DNA of 64,000 nucleotides from Rhodococcus sp. BP22. GTDB taxonomy: Bacteria; Actinomycetota; Actinomycetes; Mycobacteriales; Mycobacteriaceae. The stretch lies in the NCBI RefSeq assembly GCF_014281965.1, contig NZ_JACFTB010000001.1:496001-560000 (forward strand), written 5' to 3'. Both the position numbers and the translations under genes were made by a program. Below the pieces are notes generated by a model. It did no database searches and was not told the DNA's origin. It worked only from the letters and a program-made list of their open reading frames with translations. This document shows, in pieces, positions 1 through 9,017 of this stretch. Positions within the stretch are counted from its first letter, which is position 1; every line of letters begins with the position of its first letter.

Positions 1-259
1 GATCGCCGGTCAGGACGTTCGCCAGATCCAATTCGGCACCCGTATTCGGGTCTGCGACTGCGACGGACGAGACACCGGTATCGCGGATCTGACGTCCGAG
101 CAGGTCGATGTTGCGACCGCCTGCGGCGAGCCCGACCACCTCGAACGATTCGGGATTGGCAGCGATCACCTCGAGGGCTTGGGTTCCGATGGAACCGGTG
201 CTGCCCAGGAGCAACACCCGGACAGGACGCGATACTGGAGGTGTTCGATGCTCGGGCAC
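1..259 (-). CDS. dxr: 1-deoxy-D-xylulose 5-phosphate reductoisomerase, N-terminal part (cut by window edge)
   Basis: This enzyme makes 2-C-methyl-D-erythritol 4-phosphate in the non-mevalonate isoprenoid pathway, in the cytoplasm, using NADPH. Only about 86 N-terminal residues are present and the gene continues beyond base 1. After a short tail the sequence reads [19 protein letters not shown], the NADPH-binding glycine motif (GSTGSIG) of the family, followed by a typical EVVGLAAGG segment. The chosen start is a GTG at 257-259, with AGGA about nine bases upstream. It is transcribed away from the DUF1990 gene, so the two may share a divergent control region. Identification is firm; the rest of the enzyme cannot be judged. 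Confidence 0.93.
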   Translation of the reverse strand, partial: MPEHRTPPVSRPVRVLLLGSTGSIGTQALEVIAANPESFEVVGLAAGGRNIDLLGRQIRDTGVSSVAVADPNTGAELDLANVLTGD

Positions 260-328
260 TCGTTCATTGTTCCTGATCGACTCTGAGAGTCACCTGTGCG
301 GCCGCCATCCGTGGCACGCTGGGCTCTC

Positions 329-817
329 ATGGAGCTCACTTATCCCGAGATCGGCGGCACCAAGGGCCCGTTGCCCTTCGGCTACCACCACCTCGATCGT
401 CGACTGCACATCGGCACCGGACGCGATGCATTCGAAGCAGCAGCCGACGCGCTGTCGGGATGGCAGATGCATCGAAAGTCGGGACTCGGTGTCGACGCAT
501 CGACCCCGACGGCCGAGGTGGACACCGTCGTAGTGCTGACGCTGGGTCCGATTCGGATTCCCTGCCGCGTCGTGTACCTCATCGACTCTCCCGATCGACG
601 GGGGTTCGCGTATGGCACCTTGCCTGGGCACCCAGAGCAGGGCGAGGAGAGCTTCGCCGTCGAATTCGATCCGGCGAACGGCGCTGTCTTCGCCCACATC
701 CGCGCGTTCTCACGACCCGGTCGCTGGTTCACTGCACTCGGCGGGCCTGTCGGAAGATGGGTCCAAAGACTCTTCACCGACAGGTACCTGGCCGCTTTGC
801 GTGCTTACGCTGTGTGA
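329..817 (+). CDS. DUF1990 family protein
   Basis: A conserved actinobacterial protein of unknown function, about 162 residues from the ATG at 329. Features typical of DUF1990 are LTYPEIG near the N-terminus, a central WQMHRKSGLGV segment, a VVYLIDSPDRRGFAYGTLPGHPEQGEE-like stretch and a C-terminal FSRPGRW. It looks soluble, with no signal peptide and no convincing membrane helix. A GTG at 296 would add 11 residues (MRPPSVARWAL) that do not look conserved, so the ATG is preferred, although neither start has a strong ribosome binding site. It lies divergent to dxr. No reaction is assigned. Confidence 0.8.
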   Translation: MELTYPEIGGTKGPLPFGYHHLDRRLHIGTGRDAFEAAADALSGWQMHRKSGLGVDASTPTAEVDTVVVLTLGPIRIPCRVVYLIDSPDRRGFAYGTLPGHPEQGEESFAVEFDPANGAVFAHIRAFSRPGRWFTALGGPVGRWVQRLFTDRYLAALRAYAV

Positions 818-937
818 CTTGGCGCCGTGGTCCGCTAGTTGCGCCCCTACTCGCTACTACTGCCGGTCGTATGCCAAACTTAGGGCGCACACGCATGCCG
901 GACTTTCGGCTGCACCCTGACCCGAGAGGATCGACCG

Positions 938-1207
938 GTGGCACAAACCGAACTGGACCCCGCTTCGTACGACCCGGTCGAGTACACCCACGAGGACATA
1001 GCCGAAGTACCCTCGGCCGATTGGGGCTGGAGCGGTGAGTCGAACAAGGCGATGCGGATCGCTGCTATCGCCGTCGCGGTCTTCCTGCTGCTCATGATCC
1101 ACGGAAACCACACGGGCGGAATCGAAGACCTGTACCTCATCGGCTTCGCCATTGCGCTCGTCGGCATCGTGGTTCGCGACATCATCGTCCGCCGGAAGCC
1201 TCGATAG
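938..1207 (+). CDS. DUF2631 small membrane protein (Rv2876-like)
   Basis: An 89-residue protein of the DUF2631 family found across mycobacteria and rhodococci. The N-terminal 40 residues are acidic and soluble (VEYTHEDIAEVPSADWGWSG). Two hydrophobic segments follow, at about residues 40-54 and 66-81, and the C-terminus is basic (RRKPR), suggesting a two-pass inner membrane protein. The GTG start at 938 has GAGAGGA about seven bases upstream. A strong hairpin terminator lies just after the stop. The function is unknown. The position between dxr and rlmN matches the mycobacterial order. Confidence 0.85.
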   Translation: MAQTELDPASYDPVEYTHEDIAEVPSADWGWSGESNKAMRIAAIAVAVFLLLMIHGNHTGGIEDLYLIGFAIALVGIVVRDIIVRRKPR

Positions 1208-1220
1208 CACACAGAACCGA

Positions 1221-1264
1221 AAGAACCCGATAGCTGCACTGAGCAGATATCGGGTTCTTTTTTG
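1221..1264. terminator. Bidirectional intrinsic terminator between DUF2631 gene and rlmN
   Basis: A perfect 12-base inverted repeat, AAGAACCCGATA at 1221-1232 and TATCGGGTTCTT at 1248-1259, is followed on the plus strand by a run of T to 1264. It lies between two convergent genes, 14 bases after the DUF2631 stop and just before the rlmN stop. The plus-strand T run makes it a canonical terminator for the DUF2631 gene; the A-rich left arm gives a weaker tract for rlmN. Confidence 0.85.
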
Positions 1265-1273
1265 CGCTGTTCG

Positions 1274-2440
1274 TCAGTTCTCAGCAGCGAGCTGACCGCA
1301 AGCGGCAGCGATTTCCTGACCGCGAGTATCCCGGACGGTGCACGAAACACCTTGCGCGATCACCCTTCTCACGAATTCACGTTCGACGGGCTTCGGGCTG
1401 GCATCCCATTCGCTGCCCGGGGTCGGGTTGAGCGGAATGAGATTGACATGCACTCTCGATCCGAGGGCCTTGTGCAGCTTCTTGCCCAGCAGGTCCGCAC
1501 GCCACGGCTGATCGTTGACATCTCTGATCATCGCGTATTCGATCGACACTCGACGGCCGGTCTGATCCGCGTAGTATCTTGCCGCCGACAGCACTTCGGC
1601 CACCGACCACCGGTTGTTCACCGGCACCAGGGTGTCCCGCAACTCATCGTCCGGAGTATGCAGCGATACAGCGAGCGTGACGGACAAGCCCTCGTCGGCG
1701 AGTTTGCGAATGGCAGGTGCCAGACCCACGGTCGATACAGTCACCGACCGCTGCGACAGGCCGAGTCCATCGGGCGCAGGAGAGACGATCTTGCGCACAG
1801 CGGAGACGACACGCTTGTAGTTGGCCAAAGGCTCACCCATGCCCATGAACACGACGTTCGACAGCCGTCCTTCGCCTCCGGGCACGGCGCCGTCACGTAG
1901 ATCTGCTGCCGCCGATCGAACCTGGTCGACTATCTCGGCAGTGGAGAGGTTGCGATCGAGTCCAGCCTGCCCGGTAGCGCAAAATGGGCAGGCCATCCCG
2001 CAACCGGCCTGACTCGAGATGCACAGAGTCGCCCGATCCGGATACCGCATCAGGACGCTCTCGAGCAGCGTGCCGTCATTGGCCTTCCACAGCGTCTTGC
2101 GAGTATCGCCGTCGTCACACGACAAGTGCTTGATTGCCGTCAGCAACGGCGGAAACAGGTCCGCTCCGACCTTTTCCCGAATCCCGGCAGGAAGGTCGGT
2201 CATCTTGGTCGTATCCGCTTCGAGCCTGCCGTAGTAGTGGCGGGCAAGTTGGTCGGCACGAAAGGCAGGAAGCCCGAGGTCCTTGACTGCCGATTTCAGT
2301 CCTTCTCGATCCAGGTCGGCGAGGTGGCGTGAGGGCATGCCGCGACGGCGATCCGCGAACACCAACGGCAGTGTCGGCCTCGTCCGCGGGCGGGCGCTCT
2401 CGGCTGTGGATTCGTCGGCGGTCATAGCAGAATCACTCAT
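1274..2440 (-). CDS. rlmN: Dual-specificity 23S rRNA (A2503)/tRNA (A37) C2-methyltransferase
   Basis: A radical-SAM enzyme that methylates C2 of A2503 in 23S rRNA and, in characterised members, A37 of some tRNAs. The 388-residue protein carries the 4Fe-4S motif CxxxCxxC as C147, C151 and C154 (CGMACPFC). The resolving cysteine used for the methyl-cysteine mechanism is present as C381 in AACGQL near the end. [11 protein letters not shown] and [18 protein letters not shown] are family hallmarks. About 35 N-terminal residues precede the conserved core; the start is an ATG at 2440. The gene is convergent with the DUF2631 gene, with a terminator between. Confidence 0.96.
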   Translation of the reverse strand: MSDSAMTADESTAESARPRTRPTLPLVFADRRRGMPSRHLADLDREGLKSAVKDLGLPAFRADQLARHYYGRLEADTTKMTDLPAGIREKVGADLFPPLLTAIKHLSCDDGDTRKTLWKANDGTLLESVLMRYPDRATLCISSQAGCGMACPFCATGQAGLDRNLSTAEIVDQVRSAAADLRDGAVPGGEGRLSNVVFMGMGEPLANYKRVVSAVRKIVSPAPDGLGLSQRSVTVSTVGLAPAIRKLADEGLSVTLAVSLHTPDDELRDTLVPVNNRWSVAEVLSAARYYADQTGRRVSIEYAMIRDVNDQPWRADLLGKKLHKALGSRVHVNLIPLNPTPGSEWDASPKPVEREFVRRVIAQGVSCTVRDTRGQEIAAACGQLAAEN

Positions 2441-2719
2441 AATAAATCCAGTGTCCCACTACTGGGCACTTCTCTCCTATTCAGCGCGCAATTTCCAGCC
2501 CCACGGCGAGGGGTAGCCGAACGGCGTCGGTCTGCTCCGAATCTTCCCTCGCGGGGGCTTTGATCATCGCTCTCGTATGAGAGGTTCGCATCCTCCAGGT
2601 CAGGCGTAGCGCCAAACGCAAGTAAACTAACCCGCGGTGAACAGAATGCACGGAAGATGGCAACGCCGTACTGAATCGATAATGTCGGTCGTGCCCGATC
2701 TCACCGCAAGGAGCCCGAC

Positions 2720-3583
2720 GTGACCACTTTCATGGAGACCCCAGTGACATTTGGCGTAGCACCGGAACGAGCACGCTCGTGGTTGCTGGTACCCGCTACC
2801 CAGCCCGAGGCATTCGCGACCGCAGCCGCATCGGAGGTGGACGCGGTGATTCTCGACATCGAAGACGCGGTGTCACCGCATGCAAAGCCTGCGGCACGCG
2901 ACGCCGTCGTCGCGTGGCTCGAAGCGGGCAACTCTGCCTGGGTTCGCATAAACGACGCAACCACGCCCTTCTGGGCCGACGACCTCGAAGCGCTCTCCGG
3001 CCTGCGCGGCCTGGCAGGCATCATGCTCGCGAAAACCGAGAGCGGCGGCCAGGTCGATGCCACGGCGGCACGAGTGACAACTGGGACTCGCATTCTCGCT
3101 CTGGTCGAATCCGCAGTCGGCCTCGAGGCGACACCGGAGATCGCTCGCGCGGACTCGACCTTCCGATTGGCCTTCGGCAGCGGCGACTTCCGTCGCGACA
3201 CCGGGATGAGCGACGAACCACTCGCCATGGCGTACCCACGCTCACGGCTGGTGGTGTCGAGTCGCGCTGCGCGCCTTCCCGGACCCATCGACGGCCCGAC
3301 ACTGACCGCCAACGACAGCATCCTGGCGCGCGATTCGGCCCTGACCGTCTCGATGGGCATGACCGGCAAACTGTGTATGCACGCGGAACAGGCCCCCATC
3401 GTCAACCGCGTACTCGCTCCAGCCCCAGGAGATGTCACCTGGGCCGACGAGGTTATCGACACGCTGGGCATCGATGGAGCGCACGTGAAGGACGGCAGTG
3501 ACCTGCCGCGCCTTGCCAAGGCCCTCAAAATTCGCGAATCGGCAGGAATCTTCGGCATCACCGCAGAGAACAACCCTGCTTAA
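2720..3583 (+). CDS. CitE-like HpcH/HpaI aldolase/citrate lyase family protein
   Basis: A 287-residue TIM-barrel protein of the CitE-like family (citrate lyase beta subunit-like, malyl-CoA or citramalyl-CoA lyases). It shows RSWLLVPAT at the N-terminus, DAVILDIEDAV, the acidic metal ligand in LALVESAVGL and a second in FGSGDF, with GKLCMHAEQ near the CoA-binding end. No citrate lyase alpha or gamma subunit lies nearby, so it is unlikely to be part of a citrate lyase complex; a stand-alone CoA-ester lyase like M. tuberculosis Rv2498c is the better guess. The GTG start at 2720 follows AAGGAG. Its stop overlaps the stop of the convergent methyltransferase gene. Confidence 0.8.
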   Translation: MTTFMETPVTFGVAPERARSWLLVPATQPEAFATAAASEVDAVILDIEDAVSPHAKPAARDAVVAWLEAGNSAWVRINDATTPFWADDLEALSGLRGLAGIMLAKTESGGQVDATAARVTTGTRILALVESAVGLEATPEIARADSTFRLAFGSGDFRRDTGMSDEPLAMAYPRSRLVVSSRAARLPGPIDGPTLTANDSILARDSALTVSMGMTGKLCMHAEQAPIVNRVLAPAPGDVTWADEVIDTLGIDGAHVKDGSDLPRLAKALKIRESAGIFGITAENNPA

Positions 3584-4299
3584 ATCAGTTCGAGTCCAAT
3601 AGGCTTCGGTCGCGAGTGAACTCGATATCGCACATCGATACTCAGGCCAGGGATGCTCCGAGCAGCCCTGGCCGCTGTGCGCGCCGTGAATTCGATACCC
3701 AGTACCGCATCCAGGGTCGCCCGATCGGCAAACTCCCAGCGAGTATCTACCCGGGTCAGATCGAAACCCTGGGCTGCAAAGAACGACTCGACGGCCGCAC
3801 AGTCGTAATTCGGTAGGTCCGCCCGCATCCAGTCACCGTAGGGCGATGCCCCGACGTCGAGGTCCACCACGACGAGCGTTCCACCCGGCCTGAGCACACG
3901 CATCGCTTCCGATACACCGCGGCCGCATCCTGGCCCGAAGAAATAGGCTGTCCGCGCGTGCACGATATCCACCGAGTCGTCGTCGAGGGGTAACGCCTCG
4001 GCGCTGCCCGACACGACCTCGACGTTCGCCAGCCCGGCAACTCGGGTCCGCGCCGCGTCCACGAGAGGGCCATGCGGCTCGACACCCACGACTCGGTGAG
4101 CACGCGAGGCGAACAGCGGCAGATGGAAGCCGGTGCCACATCCCACATCGACGATGGTCCGGCCGTCCCAGGGCGCGATCCTTTGCAGTTCCGCAGGTAT
4201 ACGCCCGTCGACATCCTGTGCACGATTCTCCGACTCGTAGACCTCGGGCCAATGCCAGATGTTGGGACTCGGAATCGAGCGAAACGGCGGCGACATCAT
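3580..4299 (-). CDS. Class I SAM-dependent methyltransferase, substrate unknown
   Basis: A 239-residue methyltransferase. Motif I is IVDVGCGTGFHLPLF, the acidic residue binding the SAM ribose follows in VVGVEPHGP, motif II is EALPLDDDSVDIVHARTAYF, and RVLRPGGTLVVVDLD is the usual post-motif III loop. This layout is typical of the Methyltransf_11/ubiE-like group, but nothing fixes the substrate. It lies seven bases upstream of cdsA on the same strand and probably belongs to its transcript. The tail overlaps the CitE-like gene by four bases. Confidence 0.82.
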   Translation of the reverse strand: MMSPPFRSIPSPNIWHWPEVYESENRAQDVDGRIPAELQRIAPWDGRTIVDVGCGTGFHLPLFASRAHRVVGVEPHGPLVDAARTRVAGLANVEVVSGSAEALPLDDDSVDIVHARTAYFFGPGCGRGVSEAMRVLRPGGTLVVVDLDVGASPYGDWMRADLPNYDCAAVESFFAAQGFDLTRVDTRWEFADRATLDAVLGIEFTARTAARAARSIPGLSIDVRYRVHSRPKPIGLELI

Positions 4300-4306
4300 C
4301 GGTATG

Positions 4307-5266
4307 TCAGAGAAGGACTGTGAAGATCAACCACGCGACGAACGCCGACGGCAGGAGCGAGTCGAGGCGATCCATGATGCCGCCGTGGCCCGGCAGCAAG
4401 GTCCCCATGTCCTTGATCCGAAGATCGCGCTTGACCTGAGATTCGATGAGATCGCCCAGCGTGCCGGTCACAACGAGGACGACGCCGAGCAGAACACCGA
4501 TCATCGAGTTCGCATCGAGGATGAGTGTGACAGTGAGCAGGCTGCCGATGACACAGAAAAGGAGCGACCCAGCAAGTCCTTCCCACGACTTCTTCGGACT
4601 GATCGCAGGCGCCATCGGATGCTTACCGAAAAGCACCCCGGCGACGTAACCGCCGACATCCGAGCACACGACCGCGATGACAAACACCAGAATGCGACCT
4701 GCACCGTCGTCCTGCAGAACCATCAGTACCGCGAAAGATGCCAGCAGGGGCAACCAACATGCCACCAGGATGGTGACCGCAAGTTCGCGTAGATAGTTCT
4801 TCGGCGCCGAACCGAGGCCCTGCTGCAACAGCAGCCACACCATGCACACCAACACAGTGCCCGCGGTAGCGCTCAGCACACCGGCAGTTCCCCACGGCCA
4901 GCCGAGCCAGATTATCGCTTGCCCGCCCACGATCAACGGAATCCGCGGAACGAGCACTCCGGCTTCACGAAGGCGCCTGGCCACCTCGTAGGTAGCGATG
5001 GCGAGCGCGACCGCAACAACGCCGATCCAGACCAACGGCGCGAATACCAAGATCAATATCAGCGAGATACCCAACCCGCCGCCCACCGCAATCGCGGCCG
5101 GCAGATTACGACCCGCTTTGCCCGTCGCCTTAGGCACCGGATCCCCTATCGACTTCGGCTCGACGTGAGTAGCGTCGGCCGACTCTCCTGGCGTCGAGGG
5201 GTCGGGTACGGCAGAGCCCAGTGGCCGTTCCGATCCCACCACGACGCCATCTCCTTGCTTCATCAT
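4307..5266 (-). CDS. cdsA: Phosphatidate cytidylyltransferase (CDP-diglyceride synthase)
   Basis: An integral membrane enzyme that makes CDP-diacylglycerol from phosphatidate and CTP, the precursor of phosphatidylinositol, cardiolipin and phosphatidylethanolamine. The 319-residue protein has a hydrophilic N-terminus of about 50 residues, then some seven to eight hydrophobic segments, and ends with the family signature SQVKRDLRIKDMG followed by LPGHGGIMDRLDS. It follows frr closely, in the conserved actinobacterial order rpsB-tsf-pyrH-frr-cdsA. Two ATGs occur at the start; the upstream one (5264-5266) is used here. Confidence 0.95.
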   Translation of the reverse strand: MMKQGDGVVVGSERPLGSAVPDPSTPGESADATHVEPKSIGDPVPKATGKAGRNLPAAIAVGGGLGISLILILVFAPLVWIGVVAVALAIATYEVARRLREAGVLVPRIPLIVGGQAIIWLGWPWGTAGVLSATAGTVLVCMVWLLLQQGLGSAPKNYLRELAVTILVACWLPLLASFAVLMVLQDDGAGRILVFVIAVVCSDVGGYVAGVLFGKHPMAPAISPKKSWEGLAGSLLFCVIGSLLTVTLILDANSMIGVLLGVVLVVTGTLGDLIESQVKRDLRIKDMGTLLPGHGGIMDRLDSLLPSAFVAWLIFTVLL

Positions 5267-5290
5267 CTATGTCCGACTCTTCCGGGAGAA

Positions 5291-5848
5291 TCAGACCTCC
5301 ATCAAGTCCGCTTCTTTACGCTTGACCAATTCGTCGATCGACACGGTGTACTTCGAGGTGGTCTTGTCGAGCTCGTTCTCGGCCCGTAGGACCTCGTCCT
5401 CGCCCGCCTCGCCATCTTTCTGAATACGCTTGAGCTCTTCCATCGTCTTTCGACGCACGTTGCGGATCGCCACCTTGGCGTCTTCGCCCTTGCCCTTGGC
5501 CTGCTTGACGAACTCGCGGCGGCGCTCCTCCGTCAGCTGCGGAATGCTGATACGAATGAGGTTGCCATCGTTCGTCGGGTTCACACCGAGATCGGAGTTG
5601 CGAATCGCAGTCTCGATCGGCCCGAGCTGTGCAGGCTCGTAAGGCTTGATCACTACCATCCGGGCCTCGGGGACACTGACACTCGCCAGCTGGGTGATAG
5701 GCGTCGGGGAACCGTAGTACTCGATCACAATGCGGTTGAACATGCCCGGATTGGCCCTGCCGGTTCGGATGGACGACAGGTCGTCGCGAGCAACGGTGAC
5801 CGCCTTCTCCATCCTCTCCTCGGCGTCGAAAAGCGCTTCGTCTATCAC
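5291..5848 (-). CDS. frr: Ribosome recycling factor
   Basis: RRF splits the post-termination ribosome together with EF-G and is essential. The 185-residue product has the standard family length. Recognisable features are [52 protein letters not shown] and a C-terminal coiled-coil region. The reading frame is open further upstream, but the GTG at 5846-5848 is chosen because GGAGGT lies six bases before it and the protein then starts as [13 protein letters not shown], as in other actinobacteria. It sits 61 bases after pyrH. Confidence 0.96.
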   Translation of the reverse strand: MIDEALFDAEERMEKAVTVARDDLSSIRTGRANPGMFNRIVIEYYGSPTPITQLASVSVPEARMVVIKPYEPAQLGPIETAIRNSDLGVNPTNDGNLIRISIPQLTEERRREFVKQAKGKGEDAKVAIRNVRRKTMEELKRIQKDGEAGEDEVLRAENELDKTTSKYTVSIDELVKRKEADLMEV

Positions 5849-5909
5849 GGCTTGACCTCCATCGTCTTTGCTGATGATCCAGCATGTTCGAGTACGTGCT
5901 GGGAAACGA

Positions 5910-6638
5910 TCACGATGTGACCAGTGTCCCGATCTTCTCACCCGCGACAGCGCGGGCGATATTCCCCTGGATGAGCAGGTTGAACACCATGATCGGCATC
6001 TGATTGTCCATGCAGAGACTGAAGGCGGTGGCGTCGGCGACCTGTAAGCCCTTCTCGATGACCTCACGATGCGTGATCGATTCGAACATCGTTGCGTCCG
6101 GGTCGAGCCTCGGGTCGGCCGAATAGACGCCGTCGACGGCCTTCGCCATCAGCAACACCTCGGCCCCGATCTCGAGAGCACGCTGCGCAGCCGTCGTGTC
6201 GGTCGAGAAATACGGCATACCCATGCCCGCGCCGAAGATGACGACTCGGCCCTTTTCCAGATGGCGACGCGCGCGAAGCGGCAGATAAGGCTCGGCGACC
6301 TGCCCCATCGTTATCGCGGTCTGCACACGGGTGGCCACACCCTGCTTTTCCAGAAAGTCCTGCAAAGCAAGACAGTTCATCACAGTTCCGAGCATGCCCA
6401 TGTAGTCGGAGCGGGAACGGTCCATCCCCCGCTGCTGCAGTTCGGCACCCCGAAAAAAGTTACCTCCGCCGATGACGACAGCAACCTGAACTCCGGTGGC
6501 TACGACCTCGGCAATCTGCTCGGCAACGTTGGTGACGACGTCAGGGTCGAGACCTACTTGGCCTCCTCCGAACATCTCTCCACCCAGTTTGAGCATTACT
6601 CGCTTGAATCCGGGCCTGTCGGTGGCGGGATCGGTCAT
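5910..6638 (-). CDS. pyrH: UMP kinase
   Basis: Phosphorylates UMP to UDP in pyrimidine nucleotide synthesis. It belongs to the amino acid kinase fold, unlike eukaryotic UMP kinases, and acts as a hexamer. The 242-residue protein shows [23 protein letters not shown] and the distal motif [16 protein letters not shown]. The ATG at 6636-6638 has GAGGAG just upstream and matches the mycobacterial start; an open extension to 6734 contains no conserved sequence. The gene lies between tsf and frr in the usual order, separated from tsf by a terminator hairpin, so it likely has its own promoter. Confidence 0.96.
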   Translation of the reverse strand: MTDPATDRPGFKRVMLKLGGEMFGGGQVGLDPDVVTNVAEQIAEVVATGVQVAVVIGGGNFFRGAELQQRGMDRSRSDYMGMLGTVMNCLALQDFLEKQGVATRVQTAITMGQVAEPYLPLRARRHLEKGRVVIFGAGMGMPYFSTDTTAAQRALEIGAEVLLMAKAVDGVYSADPRLDPDATMFESITHREVIEKGLQVADATAFSLCMDNQMPIMVFNLLIQGNIARAVAGEKIGTLVTS

Positions 6639-6781
6639 AACTCTCCTCGGTTCTCGCCGGTCGATTGCGCACGGTAAATAAAGGGCCCTCCAAAGGCACC
6701 CACTACCCATATCCTGCCTTATCGAAGCCGCCACGGACTAAACACCCGGCTGACGCGACACATCGCGGCGTGGCAGCAAAC

Positions 6782-6824
6782 AAAAAGTTGCCGTCCGCTC
6801 GACCGAAGTCGAGCGAACGGCAAC
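6782..6824 (-). terminator. Intrinsic terminator after tsf
   Basis: A 17-base inverted repeat with one mismatch (arms at 6787-6803 and 6808-6824, loop CGAA) lies 27 bases after the tsf stop. On the minus strand it is followed by five T residues (6782-6786). This should limit read-through from rpsB-tsf into pyrH. Confidence 0.85.
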
Positions 6825-6851
6825 CTCAAAAAATTTGCTCGGTATCCGCGA

Positions 6852-7676
6852 TCAGCTTGCGCCGACCTCGAACCGTGCGAAACGCGTGATCTTGACGCCG
6901 GCCTCGTCGAGGATCGCCTTCACGGTCTTCTTGGAATCCTGAACCGAGGACTGCTCGGTGAGCACGACATCCTTGAAGAATCCGTTGACACGGCCTTCGA
7001 TGATCTTCGGGAGTGCCTGTTCTGGCTTGCCCTCCTCGCGAGCGGTTTCCTCGGCGATACGACGCTCGGAAGCGACGATGTCCTCAGGAACCTCGTCACG
7101 CGTGACGTACTTGGCCTTGAGCGCGGCAACCTGCATCGCAGCACTGCGAGCAGCCTCAGCAGCAGCCTCGCCCTCACCTGTGTATTCGACGATTACGCCG
7201 ACAGCCGGCGGCAGATCAGCGCTGCGCTTGTGCAGGTAGATCGCAACTGGGCCCTCGAACGACGCGACTCGTCGGAGTTCGAGCTTCTCGCCGATCTTGG
7301 CCGACAGCTCGCCCAGCGCCGCGTCCACGGTCTTTCCGTCGAGGTTCAGTGCCTTCAATGCCTCGACGTCGGCGGGCTTGCCTTCGGCGGCAACAGCGAC
7401 GACGGAGTTCGCGAACGTCTGGAACTCTTCGTTCTTGGCGACGAAGTCGGTCTCGGAGTTGATCTCGAGTAGCACTCCGCCCTTGGCGACCACGAGACCT
7501 TCGGCGGTGGACCGCTCGGCACGCTTGCCGACGTCCTTGGCGCCCTTGATGCGTAGTTGCTCGACAGCCTTGTCGAAGTCTCCATCGGCCTCGGCTAGAG
7601 CGTTCTTGCAGTCCATCATTCCGGAGCCGGTGAGCTCACGGAGCCGCTTGACGTCAGCGGCGGTGTAGTTCGCCAT
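6852..7676 (-). CDS. tsf: Elongation factor Ts
   Basis: EF-Ts exchanges GDP for GTP on EF-Tu. The 274-residue protein begins with the UBA-like N-terminal domain ([23 protein letters not shown]) and has the conserved [11 protein letters not shown] motif that contacts EF-Tu, followed by the dimerisation and core domains. The ATG at 7676 follows a purine-rich GGAGG. It sits downstream of rpsB, with a strong hairpin between the two, so tsf may be expressed partly by read-through and partly on its own. Confidence 0.97.
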   Translation of the reverse strand: MANYTAADVKRLRELTGSGMMDCKNALAEADGDFDKAVEQLRIKGAKDVGKRAERSTAEGLVVAKGGVLLEINSETDFVAKNEEFQTFANSVVAVAAEGKPADVEALKALNLDGKTVDAALGELSAKIGEKLELRRVASFEGPVAIYLHKRSADLPPAVGVIVEYTGEGEAAAEAARSAAMQVAALKAKYVTRDEVPEDIVASERRIAEETAREEGKPEQALPKIIEGRVNGFFKDVVLTEQSSVQDSKKTVKAILDEAGVKITRFARFEVGAS

Positions 7677-7736
7677 GTTGAGCGAGCCTCCTCGAATGCT
7701 GTGGGTGGGCAGAGCATAAAAGTTCTCGAATACTGC

Positions 7737-7777
7737 AGAAAAGGTCCTGATAGGCGTGGGTCACGCCTATCAGGACC
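7737..7777 (-). terminator. Strong hairpin terminator or attenuator between rpsB and tsf
   Basis: A perfect 16-base stem (7743-7758 with 7762-7777, loop GGT) begins eight bases after the rpsB stop. On the minus strand it is followed by a short T run (TTTT, 7739-7742). Stem length and position support a terminator. Because tsf follows on the same strand it may act as a partial terminator that sets the ratio of S2 to EF-Ts. Confidence 0.8.
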
Positions 7778-7784
7778 CAATCGA

Positions 7785-8684
7785 TCAAGCCTGTGTTGCT
7801 GGTGCTTCTGCGGCAGGCGCATCAGCGGCGGGTGCTTCCGCGGCAGGTGCCTCAGCATCGGCAACGGGTGCCTCTGCTGCAGCTTCCTGCGTCTCAGCCG
7901 CTGCGGGAGATGCCTGTGCAAGCTGCTCGAGCTCCCACTCGGCGAGTGGCTCGCCTGCGCCGACCTCGGGCTTCGCGTCGGTAGCAGTGTTGAGACCCGC
8001 GCGAGCCTGTACGCCCTCGGCCACTGCAGATGCAACGACCTTGGTCAGCAGTGCTGCGGAGCGGATTGCATCATCGTTGCCCGGGATCGGGTAGTCGACG
8101 ACGTCAGGGTCGCAGTTGGTGTCCAGGATCGCGATGACCGGGATCTTCAGCTTGCGAGCCTCGCCGACGGCGATGTGCTCTTTGTTGGTGTCGACGATCC
8201 AGATGGCCGAGGGAACCTTGGCCATGTCACGGATTCCGCCGAGGGTGCGGTCCAGCTTGGTCATCTCACGCGTAAGCATGAGGATTTCCTTCTTGGTGCG
8301 TCCCTCGAACCCACCGGTCTGCTCCATTGCCTCGAGCTCCTTGAGGCGAATGAGACGCTTGTGGACCGTCTGGAAGTTGGTGAGCATGCCACCGAGCCAG
8401 CGCTGATTCACGTAGGGCATTCCCACGCGGGTTGCCTCAGCGGCGATGGACTCCTGAGCCTGCTTCTTGGTGCCGACGAACAGAACCGTGCCACCGTGGG
8501 CGACGGTCTCTTTGACGAACTCGTAGGCCTGATCGATGAAGGTCAGTGTCTGCTGCAAGTCAATGATGTAGATGCCGTTGCGGTCGGTGAAGATGAATCG
8601 CTTCATCTTCGGATTCCAACGACGGGTCTGATGTCCGAAGTGCGTGCCGCTGTCGAGCAGCTGCCTCATAGTTACTACAGCCAT
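7785..8684 (-). CDS. rpsB: 30S ribosomal protein S2
   Basis: S2 binds late to the 30S subunit and is needed with S1 for mRNA binding. The 299-residue protein carries the full S2 core ([69 protein letters not shown]). After about residue 250 comes an actinobacterial extension of some 50 residues built from Ala, Glu and Pro repeats ([11 protein letters not shown]), probably disordered. The ATG at 8682-8684 is chosen because it begins the conserved [10 protein letters not shown]; upstream in-frame sequence is not conserved. Confidence 0.97.
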   Translation of the reverse strand: MAVVTMRQLLDSGTHFGHQTRRWNPKMKRFIFTDRNGIYIIDLQQTLTFIDQAYEFVKETVAHGGTVLFVGTKKQAQESIAAEATRVGMPYVNQRWLGGMLTNFQTVHKRLIRLKELEAMEQTGGFEGRTKKEILMLTREMTKLDRTLGGIRDMAKVPSAIWIVDTNKEHIAVGEARKLKIPVIAILDTNCDPDVVDYPIPGNDDAIRSAALLTKVVASAVAEGVQARAGLNTATDAKPEVGAGEPLAEWELEQLAQASPAAAETQEAAAEAPVADAEAPAAEAPAADAPAAEAPATQA

Positions 8685-9017
8685 GGCTGAATAACTCGCT
8701 TTCATTTGCCGGTTGACGCAGAGTGTCGTTCGACCCCTGCCCTGGCGACCGCTGGTTGCCGAACCCACTCGAAAAAAGTGGGACCGCCGACAACCGGGTA
8801 TGTGACTTCCATTGTCGAAATGGCTGCCTCAAAGCGCGGACGCGCGAAGTCGACCCGTGCGGACACAGGTCGCTCCGCCAGTGTACGGCCTGAAAGTCGC
8901 AGCTCATAACCAGGGCGGAGGTCAAGGGACGACTAGATGTGTGGACAAACTTTCCGTCTGTCCACAGGCCGTACAACCGCACCCTGAAAAATTGCCTCAA
9001 CCGACATTCTGAATACC
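8685..9017. promoter_or_regulatory. Divergent intergenic region with candidate rpsB promoter and structured leader
   Basis: This 333-base region separates rpsB (minus) from the LytM-like gene (plus), and no convincing gene was found in it. On the minus strand a TACACT hexamer (8880-8885) is a plausible -10 for rpsB. It would give a leader of about 190 bases. The leader contains a nested hairpin: an outer GGTTG/CAACC stem (8754-8758 with 8791-8795) and an inner perfect CCCACT/AGTGGG stem (8764-8769 with 8777-8782). Long structured leaders often carry autogenous control of S2, but no known motif was recognised. Confidence 0.4.

Noticed and set aside
2481-2663. A 60-codon minus-strand frame in the gap between rlmN and the CitE-like gene
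   Set aside because: No ribosome binding site, no conserved pattern and arginine-rich shadow-like composition. The 279-base gap shows no other supported feature besides the AAGGAG site of the CitE-like gene.
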